From: an uncultured Chlorobiota bacterium
Lineage (GTDB): Bacteria; Bacteroidota; Bacteroidia; Bacteroidales; JAADGE01
Length of the DNA: 17,496 bases
Assembly (NCBI GenBank): GCA_947311265.1
Contig: CAMZKQ010000222.1
Location: 1-17,496 of the forward strand
Reading direction: 5' to 3'
Shown: positions 14,993 through 17,496 of the stretch, piece after piece
How positions within the stretch are numbered: the first letter of the stretch is position 1
Layout: the number at the start of each line of letters is the position of its first letter
Position numbers and translations under genes: made by a program
The notes under the pieces: generated by a model
The model's database searches: none
Told to the model about the DNA's origin: nothing
What the model saw: only the letters and a program-made list of their open reading frames with translations

Positions 14993-15903
14993 AACTTTAC
15001 TTATACTTTAAAGACAGCCACCCAGCAGGAAAACTTATGTTTTTCTTATTCATAGTGCTAGTTTCATTAATTGTAACATTGCTGGTTACCATGCTAATTT
15101 CAATACCTCTTTTTGGAATATCTTTTACAGAAATTGCAGAGCACTCCGATGCTACAAATCCTGATAATTTGCCTTACCTAAAGTTTTTTCAAGGCATGCA
15201 ATCTTTTGGGCTGTTTATTTTGCCCCCCATTTTGGCAGGTCTTCTATTTCATAAAAGTATTTTAGCCTACTTAAAGATTGATAAAATCCCCAAAATAGCT
15301 CCCCTTTTTCTTGCCATTGCAATTATTTTAGTTGCAATGCCAATTATAAATTATACTGCCCACCTAAATTCGTTGCTTAACCTTCCTGATTTTCTCTCGG
15401 GTTTAGAGCAGTCGATGAAAGCCGCAGAAGAATCTGCAAAAGTAATAACAGAAGCATTTTTAACGGTCGATACTACCGCAGGTTTACTTGTAAACCTGTT
15501 TATTATAGCAGTTCTACCAGCTATTGGCGAAGAATTTCTTTTTAGAGGTGTGCTACAGAAACATTTTACAGAATGGCTAAAAAATCCGCATATTGCCATT
15601 TGGCTTACGGCCTTTTTATTTAGTTTTATACATTTTCAATTTTATGGATTTTTGCCACGAATGCTTATGGGAGCACTTTTTGGGTATTTATTCTACTGGT
15701 CGGGCAACTTGTGGCTACCCATTTTGGCTCACTTTGTAAACAATGCCGCAGCCGTATTGGCATTCTACTTTTTACAGGGTACCGAATTGGCTAGCACAGC
15801 AGAAAATTTAGGCACAACAAGCTCCGATTTTTATTGGGTAGTACTAGCCACCTTAGCCATTTCTGGCTTATTATATTTATTTAGGAAAAATATAACAACA
15901 TAG
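14989..15903 (+). CDS. CPBP-family intramembrane glutamic protease (Rce1-like)
   Basis: CPBP (ABI) proteins are integral-membrane endopeptidases related to eukaryotic Rce1. The 304-residue protein has about eight hydrophobic segments. Its motifs are complete: EEFLFR with Glu181, Glu182 and Arg186; His215 in FSFIH; and HFVNN with His248 and Asn252. These should form the glutamate-activated water site. A polar loop (about 45-65) and an Ala/Glu-rich segment (about 138-155) lie outside the membrane core. The gene overlaps the sugar transferase stop by 4 bp and ends directly before the next gene, so it belongs tightly to this run. In other bacteria such proteins process peptides or tune membrane complexes. 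A role in maturation of the polysaccharide machinery is inference; a stand-alone protease is also possible. Confidence 0.92.
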   Translation: MKLYLYFKDSHPAGKLMFFLFIVLVSLIVTLLVTMLISIPLFGISFTEIAEHSDATNPDNLPYLKFFQGMQSFGLFILPPILAGLLFHKSILAYLKIDKIPKIAPLFLAIAIILVAMPIINYTAHLNSLLNLPDFLSGLEQSMKAAEESAKVITEAFLTVDTTAGLLVNLFIIAVLPAIGEEFLFRGVLQKHFTEWLKNPHIAIWLTAFLFSFIHFQFYGFLPRMLMGALFGYLFYWSGNLWLPILAHFVNNAAAVLAFYFLQGTELASTAENLGTTSSDFYWVVLATLAISGLLYLFRKNITT

Positions 15904-15906
15904 GTG

Positions 15907-17034
15907 ATGAAATTGAAAGCAGGAATTACAATGCAGGAGGTCTTTTTCTTTTTAGTGCTGATAGGCTTATCAGTAGCTTTCTATAACCTGCTTTTACCCT
16001 TTATTACCGATATTTTCCTTACCACCATTTTAGTCCTACTTTTCCAACGACCGTTTCGTTTTTTTATGCGGAAGTTTAAACAAAAAAAGACCCTCGCCGC
16101 TGGGCTTACTTTAGTTTTTGTTTCAGTAGTTGTAGTTATACCATTAATTTTTATAGCCATAATGGTATCTAGCGAAGCCTCCGACATTTACCTAACAATA
16201 AAAGAGCATTGGCCTGCATTTCAGAAAAAACTAACCCAAGAAAATATCGAAACTTGGGCAAAAGGAATCCCGCTTATTGGCGAACATCTAGAAGGGGTTA
16301 AGGTCGAGAGTTTTAGAGATAAAATTAATGACCTTATTGGCATGCTCACTGAGTTTATAATGTACCTAATACAAAATACATTCATGGGATTTACCCATCT
16401 TTTAATCCACACTTTCGTGATATTATTTTTGATGTACTATATGCTTATTGATGGCGACAAACTCATCGAACGCATACAGTACCTTATCCCGCTTAACGAC
16501 GAGGACGAGTCAGAACTGTTTACCAACCTGAAAAAAGTAACCGATGCCATTGTAATCAATACCTTTATGATTGGTGCTGCAGAAGGTACTTATGGCGGCT
16601 TACTATTTTACTTCTTGGGAGTGCCTTCGCCTGCATTTTGGGGCGTACTTATGGCAGCATTGTCAATAATACCGCTAGTGGGAGCAAATAGCATACTTTT
16701 CCCTGCAGGTGTTTTGTATCTGATTTTAGGTGACTATACCACAGGTACTCTTATACTTACGCTCGGTACGGGCGTTGTGCTGATTAACCAAAATGTAATT
16801 CGCCCTCGGCTCGATGGTAATAAAAGTGGTATGCACACCGCTGTAGTTTTTTTGGCAAGTATGGGTGGGTTAATCTGGATGGGTATTATTGGCTTCTTAG
16901 CAGGTCCACTTATTGCTGCCCTTTTTATTACTATCTGGGCACAGTTTGGGAAAAAATATCAACGCAAGTTGAAACGTTTTAATGCCGGGAAAAAAGAAGC
17001 TGAAAGTGAAATAAAAGCTCCTCCTTTGGAGTAA
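15907..17034 (+). CDS. AI-2E family transporter (TqsA/YdiK-like permease)
   Basis: The 375-residue protein has the AI-2E-family plan: two N-terminal hydrophobic stretches (about 10-45), a helix pair, a soluble amphipathic segment (about 90-140), then further membrane helices. Family marks are FLGVPSPAFWGVLMAALSII followed by PLVGA, LINQNVIRPRL near the last third, and GFLAGPLIAAL near the C-terminus. A basic, hydrophilic tail follows. Some members export autoinducer-2 and others act as sodium/proton antiporters, so the substrate here is unknown. I chose ATG 15907; a GTG one codon earlier (15904) touches the upstream stop and would add one residue. The gene follows the CPBP stop by 3 bp, and the TM2 gene follows after 24 bp, so the three look co-transcribed. 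Confidence 0.9.
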   Translation: MKLKAGITMQEVFFFLVLIGLSVAFYNLLLPFITDIFLTTILVLLFQRPFRFFMRKFKQKKTLAAGLTLVFVSVVVVIPLIFIAIMVSSEASDIYLTIKEHWPAFQKKLTQENIETWAKGIPLIGEHLEGVKVESFRDKINDLIGMLTEFIMYLIQNTFMGFTHLLIHTFVILFLMYYMLIDGDKLIERIQYLIPLNDEDESELFTNLKKVTDAIVINTFMIGAAEGTYGGLLFYFLGVPSPAFWGVLMAALSIIPLVGANSILFPAGVLYLILGDYTTGTLILTLGTGVVLINQNVIRPRLDGNKSGMHTAVVFLASMGGLIWMGIIGFLAGPLIAALFITIWAQFGKKYQRKLKRFNAGKKEAESEIKAPPLE

Positions 17035-17058
17035 CTTTAAAATATAAAAAATAAAATT

Positions 17059-17286
17059 ATGAGGTCAAAATTAATTGCATTCTTACTCTGGTTTTTCTTG
17101 GGGTTCTTTTCTGCCCACCGCTTTTACACAGGAAAAATTACTTCCGGAATTATCTATTTTTTAACAGGGCAACTCCTTGGTATTGGCTGGATTATCGACC
17201 TATTTCTTATCGGTAATATGGTGGAGCAGTACAATACAAAATTAAAGCTAGATATTGTTAGCCAAGCCAATCGAACAAGTTATTAA
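17059..17286 (+). CDS. TM2-domain small membrane protein
   Basis: The 75-residue protein is almost wholly one TM2 domain: a first helix (about 4-19), the connecting SAHRFYTGK motif (18-26), and a second helix (about 28-52) containing GIGWIIDLF. A short hydrophilic tail follows. The HRFY and GWIIDLF signatures are those of the TM2 family found in bacteria and eukaryotes, whose role in bacteria is not established. It lies 24 bp after the AI-2E permease gene with no terminator between, making it the probable last gene of the run. A weak hairpin begins within its last codons. Confidence 0.88.
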   Translation: MRSKLIAFLLWFFLGFFSAHRFYTGKITSGIIYFLTGQLLGIGWIIDLFLIGNMVEQYNTKLKLDIVSQANRTSY

Positions 17287-17309
17287 CTAATAAAAAAAAC
17301 TTGTTTTTT
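17274..17309 (+). terminator. Weak terminator-like hairpin after the TM2 gene
   Basis: AACAAGTT (17274-17281), inside the last TM2 codons, pairs with AACTTGTT (17298-17305) across a 16-nt loop, and T residues run to 17309. The stem is short and A/T-rich, so termination is probably partial. Confidence 0.4.
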
Positions 17310-17326
17310 AGCAATAATCTTATTTT

Positions 17327-17496
17327 ATGTTCTTTAATTCATTAGATTTTGCCTTGTTTTTACCAATCGTATTTTTCTTGTATTGGTTCGCTACGAATAA
17401 GGATATTAAATTTCAGAATTTTTTAATAGTTGTTGCTAGTTACGTTTTCTATGGCTGGTGGGATTGGCGTTTTTTGTCATTAATTATATTTAGCAC
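17327..17496 (+). CDS. MBOAT-family O-acyltransferase, N-terminal part (3' end outside window)
   Basis: The ATG at 17327 opens a frame that runs off the right edge; 56 codons are visible. It begins MFFNSLDFALFLPIVFFLYW, followed by a short polar loop (ATNKDIKFQ) and a second helix with SYVFYGWWDWRF. This is the standard N-terminus of the AlgI/DltB-like membrane-bound O-acyltransferases, which move acetyl groups across the inner membrane onto alginate or other extracellular polysaccharides. The catalytic His lies far downstream and is not visible. In Bacteroidota such genes are often followed by a partner of the AlgJ/AlgX (SGNH) type; that would be just beyond the window. With the sugar transferase 2.3 kb upstream, polysaccharide O-acetylation is plausible. 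Confidence 0.88.
   Translation, partial: MFFNSLDFALFLPIVFFLYWFATNKDIKFQNFLIVVASYVFYGWWDWRFLSLIIFS

Noticed and set aside
15904..15906. GTG as start of the AI-2E permease gene
   Set aside because: An ATG follows immediately at 15907 and is the more usual start; the difference is one residue.

Overview
The window is a chromosomal stretch of a member of the Bacteroidota, rich in A and T. Evidence: a C-terminal type IX secretion sorting domain on a secreted protease, promoter-like boxes of the Bacteroidota form TAnnTTTG instead of E. coli-type boxes, almost no Shine-Dalgarno sequences, a DUF4301 protein (a family I know from this phylum), and kdsC, which implies a Gram-negative lipopolysaccharide. 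I cannot place it below phylum.

Layout. Positions 3-485 are the 3' end of anmK (recycling of anhydro-MurNAc). A two-helix membrane protein of unknown function (566-1159) follows; its short upstream region carries a Bacteroidota-type promoter overlapped by paired TACAnnTGTA dyads. Next come a secreted/anchored TPR protein (1240-2322), tadA (tRNA wobble inosine) and a large vitamin B12-dependent class II ribonucleotide reductase (3035-5617), closed by a strong bidirectional terminator. A small minus-strand lipoprotein gene faces a broken kptA (tRNA 2'-phosphotransferase) that has lost an internal segment including the YHGT motif and also carries a frameshift. Then come kdsC (Kdo-8-phosphate phosphatase) and a 913-residue subtilisin-like protease exported by the type IX system. 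On the minus strand sit a ZIP-family metal transporter and a small two-helix protein. A DUF4301 gene (11242-12756) with its own terminator follows.

The right-hand part reads as one plus-strand run, beginning at a TATCTTTG promoter. It holds a coiled-coil tail-anchored protein, a polyprenyl-phosphate sugar transferase that starts exopolysaccharide repeat synthesis, a CPBP intramembrane protease overlapping it by 4 bp, an AI-2E-family permease and a TM2-domain protein. After a weak terminator-like hairpin the window ends inside an MBOAT O-acyltransferase gene. The sugar transferase and the MBOAT protein together suggest synthesis and O-acetylation of a surface polysaccharide, though the rest of such a locus lies outside the window.

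No tRNA, rRNA, CRISPR array, insertion sequence, prophage or recognisable defence system was found, and every gene-free gap is under 300 bp. I see no clear undescribed multi-gene system. The best leads are the paired dyads before the 566-1159 gene, the decayed kptA, and the nucleotidyltransferase-like motifs in the DUF4301 protein.
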